From UBA6115 sp964629345 (lineage in GTDB: Bacteria; Bacillota; Clostridia; Christensenellales; Aristaeellaceae): DNA of 5,469 nucleotides. The stretch is taken from NCBI GenBank assembly GCA_964629345.1, contig CAZVSG010000119.1, forward strand, positions 1-5,469, given 5' to 3'. A model generated the notes under the pieces. It made no database searches, was not told where the DNA came from, and was given only the letters and a program-made list of their open reading frames with translations. This document shows, in pieces, positions 1 through 5,469 of this stretch; within the stretch, counting starts at the first letter, position 1, and each line of letters begins with the position of its first letter. A program made the position numbers and the translations under genes.

Positions 1-31
1 CAGTGTTTCCGATTGAGTATAAAGGAAAAGC

Positions 32-766
32 CTATCCCCGCATCGTCCGGGCCAGGAAGGCCTGGGTCCGCGGGTTCTCGGGCCTGACGAACAGTTTGGA
101 CGGCGGGGCGTCCTCCACCACTTTCCCGGCGTCCATGAACACGATCCGGTCCGCGGCGTCGCGGGCAAAGGCCATCTCATGCGTGACGATCATCATCGTG
201 AGGCCGCCGTCCTTGAGGGTGCGGATCACCGAGAGCACCTCGTCGACCATTTCCGGGTCCAGCGCGCTGGTCGGCTCGTCAAACAGCAGCACCTCCGGGT
301 CCATGCAAAGCGCGCGCGCGATGGCGGCGCGCTGTTTCTGCCCGCCGGACAGCTGGGCGGGGCGCGCGTCGCGGTAGGGCAGCATGCCCACGCGCTCCAG
401 GTAGAACATCGCCTTTTTCAGGCTTTCCTCCCGGGAACGCCTCAGCACCCGCCGCTGCCCGGCAATGCAGTTGTTCAGCGCGGTCATGTTGTTGAACAGA
501 TTGAACTGCTGAAACACCATGCCGACGCGGGCGTGCAGCAGGCTGGCCGGCATCTTCGTAACGTCCTGCCCCTTGAACAGGATCTGCCCGCCGCTGGGCT
601 CCTCCAGCAGGTTGATGCAGCGCAGGAAGGTGCTCTTGCCGGAGCCGGAAGGCCCGATGACGCAGACGACCTCGCCGGCGCCCACGCTCAGGTCGATGCC
701 GGAGAGCACCTCGTTGCCGCCGAAGCGCTTGAAAAGCCCCGTCACATGAAGGATCTCCGCCATCAC
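32..766 (-). CDS. Polar amino acid (predicted lysine) ABC importer, ATP-binding protein, GlnQ/HisP family
   Basis: This is the ATPase that powers the importer encoded just upstream; it is expected at the cytoplasmic face of the membrane. Its 244 residues match the usual length of the family, and all nucleotide-binding motifs are intact: Walker A GPSGSGKST (38-46), Q-loop Gln86, signature LSGGQ (139-143), Walker B VLLFDE (159-164), D-loop SALD (167-170) and H-loop His196. The motif spacing and the segment FNLFNNMTALNN are typical of GlnQ/HisP/ArtP ATPases. The chosen start is GTG at 766-764, overlapping the permease stop as GTGA. A GGAGG lies 7 nt upstream, and the next codon is ATG (763-761), equally usable with a spacing of 10, so the exact start is ambiguous by one residue. 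The stop is TAG. It is the last gene visible in the operon. The lysine assignment comes from the leader riboswitch, not from this protein. Confidence 0.95.
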   Translation of the reverse strand: MMAEILHVTGLFKRFGGNEVLSGIDLSVGAGEVVCVIGPSGSGKSTFLRCINLLEEPSGGQILFKGQDVTKMPASLLHARVGMVFQQFNLFNNMTALNNCIAGQRRVLRRSREESLKKAMFYLERVGMLPYRDARPAQLSGGQKQRAAIARALCMDPEVLLFDEPTSALDPEMVDEVLSVIRTLKDGGLTMMIVTHEMAFARDAADRIVFMDAGKVVEDAPPSKLFVRPENPRTQAFLARTMRG

Positions 767-1548
767 GCCTCCCCCTCCGGATCCCGTTTCACCTCGATCT
801 CCGCCTGGTAACTGGACTGGGAGCCGTACACCGTGTAGGAGGCGCTGCCGGACAGCTTCTTTTCCACCAGCCGCAGCAGGCGCGTGAAGGTGAAGGTCAG
901 GATGAAGTAGATCACCGACGTGATGAAAAACACCTCAAAATACCGGTAATAGGTGCCCGCGGCAGACTTGGACATGAAAAACACCTCGGTGACCGAGATG
1001 ACGTTGAGCACGCTGGAATCCTTGATGTTGACGACAAACTCGTTGCCCACCGAGGGCAGGATGTTCCGGATGGCCTGCGGCAGGATCACGCCGGTCATCC
1101 CCTGCCAATGGGTCATCCCCACGGCAATGGCGGCTTCCTTCTGCCCGGCGTCGACGCTGAGGATGCCGCCGCGCACGATTTCGGCCATGTAGGCCCCCGT
1201 GTTGATGGACACCACCAGGAAGGCGGCGGTCATCGCCGGAAGGTTCAGCCCCAGGTACTGGCTGGCGCCGTAGTAGACCACCATCGCCTGCACGATCATC
1301 GGCGTGCCGCGGAAGACCTCGATGTAGGCGTTGAGCAGCAGCTTGGCGGCGCCCAGGGCGGCCCGTTTCAGGCCGCCGGCGTCCCGCTTGAGCTGGATGG
1401 TCCGCACGATGGCGACCAGCAGCCCGATGATGAAGCCCGCCACCGTGCCCACCACCGCGATGAGCAGGGTGTTGGCAGCGCCGGACAGGAACATGCCGCC
1501 GTATTTGTTCAGCAGGAAGACGATCCAATCAAAAAACGTGTTCGGCAA
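763..1548 (-). CDS. Polar amino acid (predicted lysine) ABC importer, permease, HisM/GlnP family
   Basis: This is the membrane-spanning subunit of the importer; such permeases usually act as dimers that couple to the ATPase. The 261 residues include hydrophobic segments near 19-49, 85-115 and 205-225. There is a family-typical ...EVFRGTPMIVQ motif (77-87) and the EAA loop that contacts the ATPase (E138-A-A-x3-G144, with P157). The segment NEFVVNIKDSSVLNVISVTE (169-188) is also characteristic. The C-terminus (about 232-261) is a polar tail longer than in many relatives. The start is taken as TTG at 1548-1546 because AAGGAG lies exactly 5 nt upstream; an ATG a little further upstream is in another frame. 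The gene follows the binding protein after 116 nt and overlaps the ATPase gene by 4 nt. Confidence 0.94.
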   Translation of the reverse strand: MPNTFFDWIVFLLNKYGGMFLSGAANTLLIAVVGTVAGFIIGLLVAIVRTIQLKRDAGGLKRAALGAAKLLLNAYIEVFRGTPMIVQAMVVYYGASQYLGLNLPAMTAAFLVVSINTGAYMAEIVRGGILSVDAGQKEAAIAVGMTHWQGMTGVILPQAIRNILPSVGNEFVVNIKDSSVLNVISVTEVFFMSKSAAGTYYRYFEVFFITSVIYFILTFTFTRLLRLVEKKLSGSASYTVYGSQSSYQAEIEVKRDPEGEA

Positions 1549-1553
1549 TGCGG

Positions 1554-1559
1554 CTCCTT
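1554..1559 (-). promoter_or_regulatory. Ribosome binding site deciding the TTG start of the permease
   Basis: The minus strand reads AAGGAG followed by five bases (CCGCA) and then TTG. No in-frame ATG or GTG is placed as well, so this site supports TTG as the initiation codon of the permease. Confidence 0.75.
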
Positions 1560-1566
1560 CATGATA

Positions 1567-1671
1567 CGAGTGATCGGGGTGTTGCTGGCGTGCCCCGTCT
1601 GCGGGTTTTCATGGCCGGGACCGGGGGCCGATGACCCCCGATCTCCAAATGGATCAGAATGGGATCACTCG
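1567..1671 (-). repeat. Intercistronic inverted repeats between binding-protein and permease genes
   Basis: Two nested inverted repeats lie in the gap. The outer pair is CGAGTGATC (1567-1575) and GATCACTCG (1663-1671), 9 bp, exact, and spanning the stop codon of the binding protein. The inner pair is CGGGGG (1622-1627) and CCCCCG (1635-1640), a GC-only stem with a 7-nt loop. On the minus strand the inner stem is followed by GTCCCGG with no U-run, so it does not read as an intrinsic terminator. In the mRNA it could form a stem-loop that protects the upstream binding-protein message from 3' exonucleases or limits movement into the permease gene. That role is inference. Confidence 0.5.
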
Positions 1672-2468
1672 CTCAGCGGCTGCCTTTTCATCGCGCCCAG
1701 CATGATCTCATCCCGGGTCTCCTGGCTGATCTCCGCGAGCGCCGCGTTGACCCGCTCCGTCAGGTCGCTGTCCTTGCGCAGCCCAACCGCGACCGCCGTG
1801 TCGTCCGGGTTTTCGGAGGCAAAGCCCTGCCCTTCCTCAAAGGAGACGAAGGTGAACTCCGGGTTGGAAATCATGGCGGACTGGGCGCCGGGACGCTCGC
1901 TCACATACCCGTCGATGCGGCCGGAGGTCAGCGCGACGATCATGGCGGGGAAGGTCTCCATCGCGGTCTGCTTGTCCACGCCCGGGATCTGGTCGATCAC
2001 CTCATAGTGGACCGTTGTCAGCTGGCCGGTGATCTTCGCCCCCTGAAAGTCGGACAGGTTTTTCGCGTTTGCATAGGGACCGTCCTTCATCACCACGATG
2101 ACCAGGTCGCTCTGATAGTACGGCACTGAAAAGTCGATCATCAGCTTGCGTTCCGCCGTGGGGCTCATGCCGGCGAAAATGGCGTCGATCTTGCCGGAGG
2201 TCAGCGCCAGGATCAGGCCTTCCCATTCGATCTTGACGACCTCCAGGTCCATGCCCAGCTTCTCGGCGACCCTCCGGGCGATCTGGATGTCATAGCCGTC
2301 CGCGAAGCCGCCAGACGTGACCGGAACGGTGAATTCGTTCTCCTCATTCTGTCCCCAGTTGAAGGGGGGGTACAGGCATTCGCTGCCGACCCTCAGGGTC
2401 TCGGCGCCGGCCAGCGCGGTCAGAAGCATCAGGGCGGTCAGGATCCCGGCGAACAGTCTCTTTTTCAT
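1665..2468 (-). CDS. Polar amino acid (predicted lysine) ABC importer, substrate-binding protein, SBP family 3
   Basis: This is the extracytoplasmic receptor that captures the amino acid for the permease. Its 267 residues start with an export signal: a KKR N-region, hydrophobic residues about 5-20, then AGA|ET, which fits signal peptidase I cleavage near residue 22. There is no cysteine there, so no lipobox. The mature part shows family 3 features: LRVGSECLYPPFNW (25-38), FADGYDIQIARRVAEKLG (55-72), GKIDAIFAGMSPTAERK (92-108) with Arg107 at the carboxylate-binding position, IDFSVPYY (111-118), and GRIDGYVSERP (183-193). Glu191 stands where the histidine/LAO-type proteins usually have the amino-group-binding Asp; this alignment is by eye. 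The ATG start has GGAGGT five bases upstream. It is the first gene behind a lysine riboswitch, which is the main reason to predict lysine over other basic or polar amino acids. Confidence 0.93.
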   Translation of the reverse strand: MKKRLFAGILTALMLLTALAGAETLRVGSECLYPPFNWGQNEENEFTVPVTSGGFADGYDIQIARRVAEKLGMDLEVVKIEWEGLILALTSGKIDAIFAGMSPTAERKLMIDFSVPYYQSDLVIVVMKDGPYANAKNLSDFQGAKITGQLTTVHYEVIDQIPGVDKQTAMETFPAMIVALTSGRIDGYVSERPGAQSAMISNPEFTFVSFEEGQGFASENPDDTAVAVGLRKDSDLTERVNAALAEISQETRDEIMLGAMKRQPLSE

Positions 2469-2473
2469 GGTGC

Positions 2474-2479
2474 ACCTCC
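2474..2479 (-). promoter_or_regulatory. Ribosome binding site of the substrate-binding protein gene
   Basis: The minus strand reads GGAGGT, five bases, then ATG. The site lies just downstream of the leader terminator U-run and outside the hairpin, so control appears to act on transcription and not by hiding this site. Confidence 0.85.
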
Positions 2480-2482
2480 GAT

Positions 2483-2526
2483 AAAAATTTCAGGCGGCAG
2501 GAGCGCTGAGCCCACGCCGCCTAAAA
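2483..2526 (-). terminator. Riboswitch-controlled intrinsic terminator in the leader
   Basis: On the minus strand, AGGCGGC (2522-2516) pairs with GCCGCCT (2498-2492). The stem extends outward through a U-G wobble and three U-A pairs (2523-2526 with 2491-2488) and inward through GGGC/GCUC. Five U residues (2487-2483) follow the lower stem directly, giving a textbook intrinsic terminator 15 nt before the start codon of the binding protein. The upper arm contains AGCGCTCC (2507-2500 on the minus strand). This is an exact 8-nt complement of GGAGCGCT at the 3' edge of the aptamer (2553-2546), so forming that antiterminator helix would prevent the terminator. Confidence 0.9.
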
Positions 2527-2542
2527 CAAGCGGAAGTGACCT

Positions 2543-2704
2543 GATAGCGCTCCACGGCTTTTGCCGTGACAGTCATCGGGATGTTCTCCCGATGCCCAAC
2601 AGGTCAGCTCCGGCGCTGCCCCGTTTCGGTGGTTCCCCTTTCCCGGCAGGATCCCGGCCGCCCGGCGGCTCCCCTGCGGTACTCCTGTACCCCACTCCTC
2701 TATC
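2543..2704 (-). promoter_or_regulatory. Lysine riboswitch (L box) aptamer
   Basis: This cis-acting RNA is expected to bind free lysine and switch off the importer operon. All five helices can be read on the minus strand. P1 is GATAG/CTATC (2704-2700 with 2547-2543). P2 opens with GATAGAGG and an ...GGAGTACC loop-E-like element, with GCAGG/CCTGC further up. P3 is ACGGG and CAGC pairing with GCTG and CCTGT (2624-2599). P4 is ATCGGG/CCCGAT (2593-2575). P5 is CACGGC-AAAA-GCCGTG (2568-2553). The conserved core strings AAAGGGGA, CCGAA, TTGGGC, ACTGTCA and GTGGAGCGCTATC match the known L-box pattern (compare the Bacillus subtilis lysC leader, from memory). The usual G-C at the base of P3 is A-U here, a compensated change that supports the helix. 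The ligand-stabilised P1 shares two bases with the antiterminator arm. Confidence 0.95.
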
Positions 2705-2731
2705 CTTCAAAAGGAATATGAAGTTGGTTGA

Positions 2732-2759
2732 AGAATAACAGAGATGACAGATCTGTCAA
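2732..2759 (-). promoter_or_regulatory. Sigma-A-like promoter of the lysine importer operon
   Basis: The -35 is a perfect TTGACA (2759-2754). After a 16-nt spacer comes TATTCT (2737-2732), which matches 4 of 6 bases of TATAAT; a shift by one gives ATTCTT at spacing 17. Transcription would start near 2725, leaving a leader of about 255 nt that holds the riboswitch and its terminator. The promoter lies about 40 bp downstream of the terminator of the preceding operon, which makes this operon an independent unit. Confidence 0.8.
2745..2758. promoter_or_regulatory. Perfect 14-bp palindrome over the -35 (candidate operator)
   Basis: TGACAGATCTGTCA is identical on both strands and covers five of the six -35 bases and the start of the spacer. 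A dimeric regulator bound here would block RNA polymerase. Part of one half-site is fixed by the TTGACA consensus, but the mirrored half is not explained by the promoter. No regulator gene is present in the window, and the identity of any binding protein is unknown. Confidence 0.4.
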
Positions 2760-2800
2760 GCCTTTTGCCCAAAAGCGGGGCGAAAGAACGGAAAACAAGG

Positions 2801-2835
2801 AATATAAAAGGAAAACGGGGGATCTGCTCCCCCGT
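2801..2835 (-). terminator. Intrinsic terminator of the upstream (Fe3+/polyamine-type) transporter operon
   Basis: On the minus strand, ACGGGGGA (2835-2828) pairs exactly with TCCCCCGT (2822-2815) around a 5-nt loop, followed by TTTTCCTTTTATATT. The eight-pair GC-rich stem plus T-rich tail is a convincing Rho-independent terminator. It lies about 170 nt after the stop codon of the large permease. No T-run follows on the plus strand, so it is one-directional. Confidence 0.9.
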
Positions 2836-3003
2836 GCCTAAGCCTATAAGGATTTCCCCTGATGTTCAAAAAGCGTTGATAAATATGACATTTCGGCGGA
2901 TCCACGCCCTGCCGACGATGCGCGGGGCAGGTTTGCATTTATTCTGTACCCGGCCCGCGCCGCGTTCATCTTCCCTGGGCGGGTCCCGGCGTCCCCCCGC
3001 GGT
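2836..3003. other. 3' untranslated stretch between permease stop and terminator
   Basis: I see no supported gene in this stretch. The minus strand has a weak hairpin, CCTGCC/GGCAGG (2931-2926 with 2913-2908, 12-nt loop), without a U-run. A 41-codon minus-strand reading frame from ATG at 2969 to TAG at 2844 has AGGG only 3 nt before the ATG and no recognisable protein features. The likeliest reading is a 3' UTR of the preceding operon. Confidence 0.5.
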
Positions 3004-4893
3004 TCATCCGGCCTGCCTGAGCCCCAGGCGGGCCAGCATCCTGCCCCTGCGCTTCCTGCGTTTTTCCTTCGCCGCCAGCCGCTCGCCCAGGTCCCGCGCG
3101 CCGATGCCGTAGACCAGGTAGAGGATGAGGCCTGAGAGCAGCATGATGAACACGGTGGAGGCGGCACGGCGGCCGGACGCGTTGATGTTGTAGCCGTACA
3201 GCCCCTCCTCCCTTGTCATCGCCTGCATCACCATGGCGTAGCTGGTGCCGTAGGAGGAGGCGAAGGTGGCGGACATGTCATACTCAGTGAACAGGGCGTT
3301 GAAATTGAGCGCGAACACCGCCAATACGCTGGGCAGCACGATGGGCAGCTTGATCCTCAGCATCGTGGTCAGCCCGCTGGCCCCCAGGTTGCGCGCGGCG
3401 TCCTCCAGCTCGTCGTCGATGGCGTAGAAGGCCGCCTTGATCATGCGCAGGGAGAAGGGCAGCTTGACCACCGTATAGGCGATGATGATCAGCAGGCGTA
3501 CGTTCTGCGCGTAATAGAGGTTCGCGTTGCCCACGTACCAGATGTCGCTGCTGTTGAAGTAGGTGCGGTAGGAATAGCAGATGAGGATGGTGGGCAGCAG
3601 CCAGGGGAAGAGCAGGGCGTATTCCAGCACCGCGCCCTTTTTCCTGTGCTTGAAGATGTAGTTGACAGCGATGACGACGATGACGCAGGCCAGCGCCGCC
3701 GCCAGGGCGGAGAGGATGAAACTGGTCCTGATGCCGCCCAGTGTGTCGGCGTTGGAGAACACGCCGGAGACCGCGCCTTCGCGCACCCGGTAGACGCCCC
3801 TGGAGGTCAGGTAGGAGTAGTCCTCCTTCCCGAAAAAGTTCAGGAAGGTCCAGTTTCCAAGGTCCAGCGTCTTCATGCGGATGGCGCTGTAGGTCTGGAA
3901 GGAGAAGATGACGATCATGACCACCGGGGTCATGTACACGATGAACAGAAGGTAGGCGTAGATGTGCGCGAAGACGTTGGCCGCCTTGTTGTCGATCTTC
4001 TGCTTGACCAGCTTGGCCTTGGTCTTGGACACGGACAGGTAATGCCCCCTGCGCTCATAGGCGGAGAGGATGGTGAGCAGCACGATGGTGAACACCGCCA
4101 GGATGATGGACAGCAGGGCGGCGCGCGCCTGGGGGAAGGCCTCGTCGGCGAGCGAGGACCCGGCCAGGCGGACGATCTCCGGGTTGATGGAATCATAGCC
4201 CAGCAGCGTGGGCGCGGACATGGCGCACAGCCCGGTGATGAAGGTCATGATGGTGAGGGAGAACAGCGTGGGGATGAGCGTGGGGAAAACGACCTTGAAG
4301 AGGACCTTCAGCGGCCTGGCGCCCAGGTTGCGCGCCGCTTCCACCGTGTTGTAGTCGATGCTCCGGATGGCGTTGCGCAGAAAGAGCATGTGGTTGCTGG
4401 TGGTGGCAAAGGTCATGGTGAACATGACGGCGCTGAAGCCCGAGAACCAGTTCCTGTCCATCCCCGGGAAGGCGTTGGACAGCATGGTGGTCAGGATGCC
4501 GTTGTTGTCATAGAGGAAGAGGTAGCCGGTCACCAGGGCCACACCGCTGTAGATCAGCGTGGTCATGTACCCCATGCGCAGGATCTTCGCTCCCTTGATG
4601 TCAAAGTATTCCGTCAGCAGCACGATGGACACGCCCACGACGTTGGCGGTGACGACAAGGCCTACGGCCAGCTTCAGGGAGTTGAGCACGTAGGTGCCCA
4701 TGTTCCCCGCGAAGAAGAAGCGGATGACCGCCCAAGGGTCCGCCCCGCCCGCGGCGGTCTTCGTGCTGAAGATCTGCGTGAGCGTGTTGATGTTGGGCAG
4801 GATCATGAAGCCCAGGAAGAGGTAGAGGAACAGCCCGAATCCGAAGAGCTTGAAGATCTGCCCGGGTTTGAGCCATTTGGCAACGCTTTTCAC
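3004..4893 (-). CDS. Fe3+/polyamine-type ABC importer, fused two-module permease (FbpB-like)
   Basis: This inner-membrane protein carries two binding-protein-dependent permease modules in one chain, as in FbpB/SfuB-type ferric iron permeases. Module 1 (about 15-280) has its EAA loop at E185-A-A-R-N-L-G191 with P204. Module 2 (about 308-600) has D498-A-A-R-N-L-G504 with P517, giving the same G-to-P spacing of 13, with Asp in place of the usual Glu. Hydrophobic segments are visible near 15-33, 70-95, 110-127, 205-225, 258-277, 311-332, 390-415, 425-440, 466-480, 519-535 and 580-597. A non-membrane insertion (about 338-388) lies in module 2, and the C-terminus is strongly basic (609-618). The start is GTG at 4893, overlapping the ATPase stop as GTGA, with GGAGG 10 nt upstream. 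The substrate could be ferric iron or another ligand of this superfamily (polyamine, thiamine, 2-aminoethylphosphonate); the sequence alone does not decide. Confidence 0.9.
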   Translation of the reverse strand: MKSVAKWLKPGQIFKLFGFGLFLYLFLGFMILPNINTLTQIFSTKTAAGGADPWAVIRFFFAGNMGTYVLNSLKLAVGLVVTANVVGVSIVLLTEYFDIKGAKILRMGYMTTLIYSGVALVTGYLFLYDNNGILTTMLSNAFPGMDRNWFSGFSAVMFTMTFATTSNHMLFLRNAIRSIDYNTVEAARNLGARPLKVLFKVVFPTLIPTLFSLTIMTFITGLCAMSAPTLLGYDSINPEIVRLAGSSLADEAFPQARAALLSIILAVFTIVLLTILSAYERRGHYLSVSKTKAKLVKQKIDNKAANVFAHIYAYLLFIVYMTPVVMIVIFSFQTYSAIRMKTLDLGNWTFLNFFGKEDYSYLTSRGVYRVREGAVSGVFSNADTLGGIRTSFILSALAAALACVIVVIAVNYIFKHRKKGAVLEYALLFPWLLPTILICYSYRTYFNSSDIWYVGNANLYYAQNVRLLIIIAYTVVKLPFSLRMIKAAFYAIDDELEDAARNLGASGLTTMLRIKLPIVLPSVLAVFALNFNALFTEYDMSATFASSYGTSYAMVMQAMTREEGLYGYNINASGRRAASTVFIMLLSGLILYLVYGIGARDLGERLAAKEKRRKRRGRMLARLGLRQAG

Positions 4894-5469
4894 GCCAAGC
4901 CCCCCTCCCCGCGCGGATAGCTCATGACGTTGCCGGGGTGCAGGGACAGGGTCACCCTTTCCCCGGGCTCATAGATGCTCACGCCGTCGTTGCGCACGAT
5001 GGAGCGCAGGATCTGGACCCCGGCGTCGACCGTGTACTTGATGTACATCCCGTAATACTCCCGGCTGATGACGCTGCCCCCCGTTTCCCAGGCGGCCCGG
5101 GCAGGCTGGGCGTTGACCGGGACCCGCTCCAGCCGGATGTAGTGGGCCTTCCTCGGATCAAGCGCTGCGCCCGCCGCGTTCATCAGGGCGACGGTCTTTT
5201 CATCCAGCGGATTGATGTCCCCGATAAAGTTGCAGACGAACTCGGTGCTGGAGTGGTTGTAGACCTCGTTGGGCGTGCCGGTCTGCTCGATCCCGCCTTT
5301 GTTGAACACCGCGATCCGGTCCGACAGCGTCAGCGCTTCCTCCTGGTCGTGGGTGACGTAGATCGTGGTGATGCCGAAATCCCGCTGCATCTTTTTCAGC
5401 TCGTTGCGCAGCTGGACGCGCAGCTTGGCGTCCAGGTTGGACAGCGGCTCGTCCATGCAGATGATGGCC
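4890..5469 (-). CDS. Fe3+/polyamine-type ABC importer ATP-binding protein, N-terminus outside the window
   Basis: This is the C-terminal part of an FbpC/PotA-like ATPase, partner of the fused permease that follows. The visible frame opens inside Walker B (AIICMDE), so the ATG at 5456 is an internal methionine and not a start. Next come the D-loop SNLDA, the helix KLRVQLRNELKKMQRDFG, the H-loop THDQEEALTLSDRIAVF and QTGTPNEVYNHSSTEFVCNFIG, all typical of the family that carries a C-terminal regulatory domain. Residues after about 70 of the visible part form that TOBE-like region, ending LHPGNVMSYPRGEGGLA. About 192 residues are seen; relatives run to roughly 350, so the Walker A, Q-loop and signature parts should lie beyond the right edge. 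It overlaps the permease start by 4 nt, implying translational coupling. The substrate is not determined. Confidence 0.92.
   Translation of the reverse strand, partial: AIICMDEPLSNLDAKLRVQLRNELKKMQRDFGITTIYVTHDQEEALTLSDRIAVFNKGGIEQTGTPNEVYNHSSTEFVCNFIGDINPLDEKTVALMNAAGAALDPRKAHYIRLERVPVNAQPARAAWETGGSVISREYYGMYIKYTVDAGVQILRSIVRNDGVSIYEPGERVTLSLHPGNVMSYPRGEGGLA

Noticed and set aside
1..31. Possible terminator after the last ATPase gene
   Set aside because: The minus strand is T-rich here (GGCTTTTCCTTTATAC), but no hairpin precedes it and the window ends, so the end of the operon cannot be judged.
1622..1640. GC hairpin considered as an intrinsic terminator after the binding protein
   Set aside because: No run of U follows it on the minus strand, and the permease and ATPase genes downstream have no promoter that I can see.
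1108..2007. Plus-strand open frame of 299 codons
   Set aside because: It runs antisense across the permease and binding-protein genes, both of which show clear family motifs; the plus-strand translation is low complexity.
2483..2704. T-box or SAM riboswitch as alternatives for the leader
   Set aside because: There is no T-box sequence or specifier-loop arrangement and no SAM-type core; the helices and conserved strings fit the L box throughout.
2844..2969. Small minus-strand frame (41 codons) after the permease stop
   Set aside because: The AGGG before its ATG is only 3 nt away, and the peptide has no membrane segment, motif or recognisable family; it is probably chance in a 3' UTR.
2744..3112. 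Plus-strand frame of 122 codons across the intergenic region
   Set aside because: It crosses the terminator, the untranslated region and the end of the permease gene on the opposite strand, and has no ribosome binding site or protein features.
3646..4920. Long plus-strand open frame of 424 codons
   Set aside because: It lies wholly antisense to the large permease; its translation is rich in G, D, E, H and V with no domain logic, as expected of a mirror frame in GC-rich coding DNA.

Overview
The window holds parts of two ABC-transporter operons, all encoded on the minus strand, so transcription runs from high to low coordinates. The organism looks like a GC-rich member of the Bacillota, possibly a gut or rumen Clostridia-type lineage. 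The support is a classical lysine riboswitch with a transcription terminator, strong GGAGG-type ribosome binding sites, ATG/GTG/TTG starts and compact operons. The taxonomic placement is inference; there is no rRNA or other marker in the window.

Region 1 (5469 down to 3004) is the distal part of an operon. It has the C-terminal portion of an Fe3+/polyamine-type (FbpC/PotA-like) ATPase, cut by the window edge. This overlaps by 4 nt a 629-residue permease made of two fused membrane modules. Its substrate-binding protein would be expected beyond the right edge. The operon ends at a strong intrinsic terminator (2801-2835).

Region 2 (2760 down to 2469) is the control region of the second operon. 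It has a sigma-A-like promoter (-35 at 2754-2759, -10 at 2732-2737) whose -35 lies in a perfect 14-bp palindrome. It also carries a leader of about 255 nt with a complete five-helix lysine riboswitch (about 2543-2704) and a terminator hairpin (2483-2526). The terminator's upper arm contains an 8-nt exact complement of the 3' edge of the aptamer, which gives a readable antiterminator.

Region 3 (2468 down to 32) is a complete polar amino acid (family 3 / HisM / GlnQ type) ABC importer: substrate-binding protein, permease and ATPase, in that order. The riboswitch predicts lysine as the substrate: with lysine abundant the leader terminates, and with lysine scarce the importer is made. The 116-nt gap between the binding protein and permease genes holds inverted repeats that may set the ratio of the two proteins. 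The permease appears to start at TTG, and the ATPase overlaps the permease by 4 nt.

Overall this is mostly conventional transporter DNA. The most notable elements are the riboswitch expression platform, the palindrome over the -35, the intercistronic structure, and a binding protein with no lipobox cysteine.
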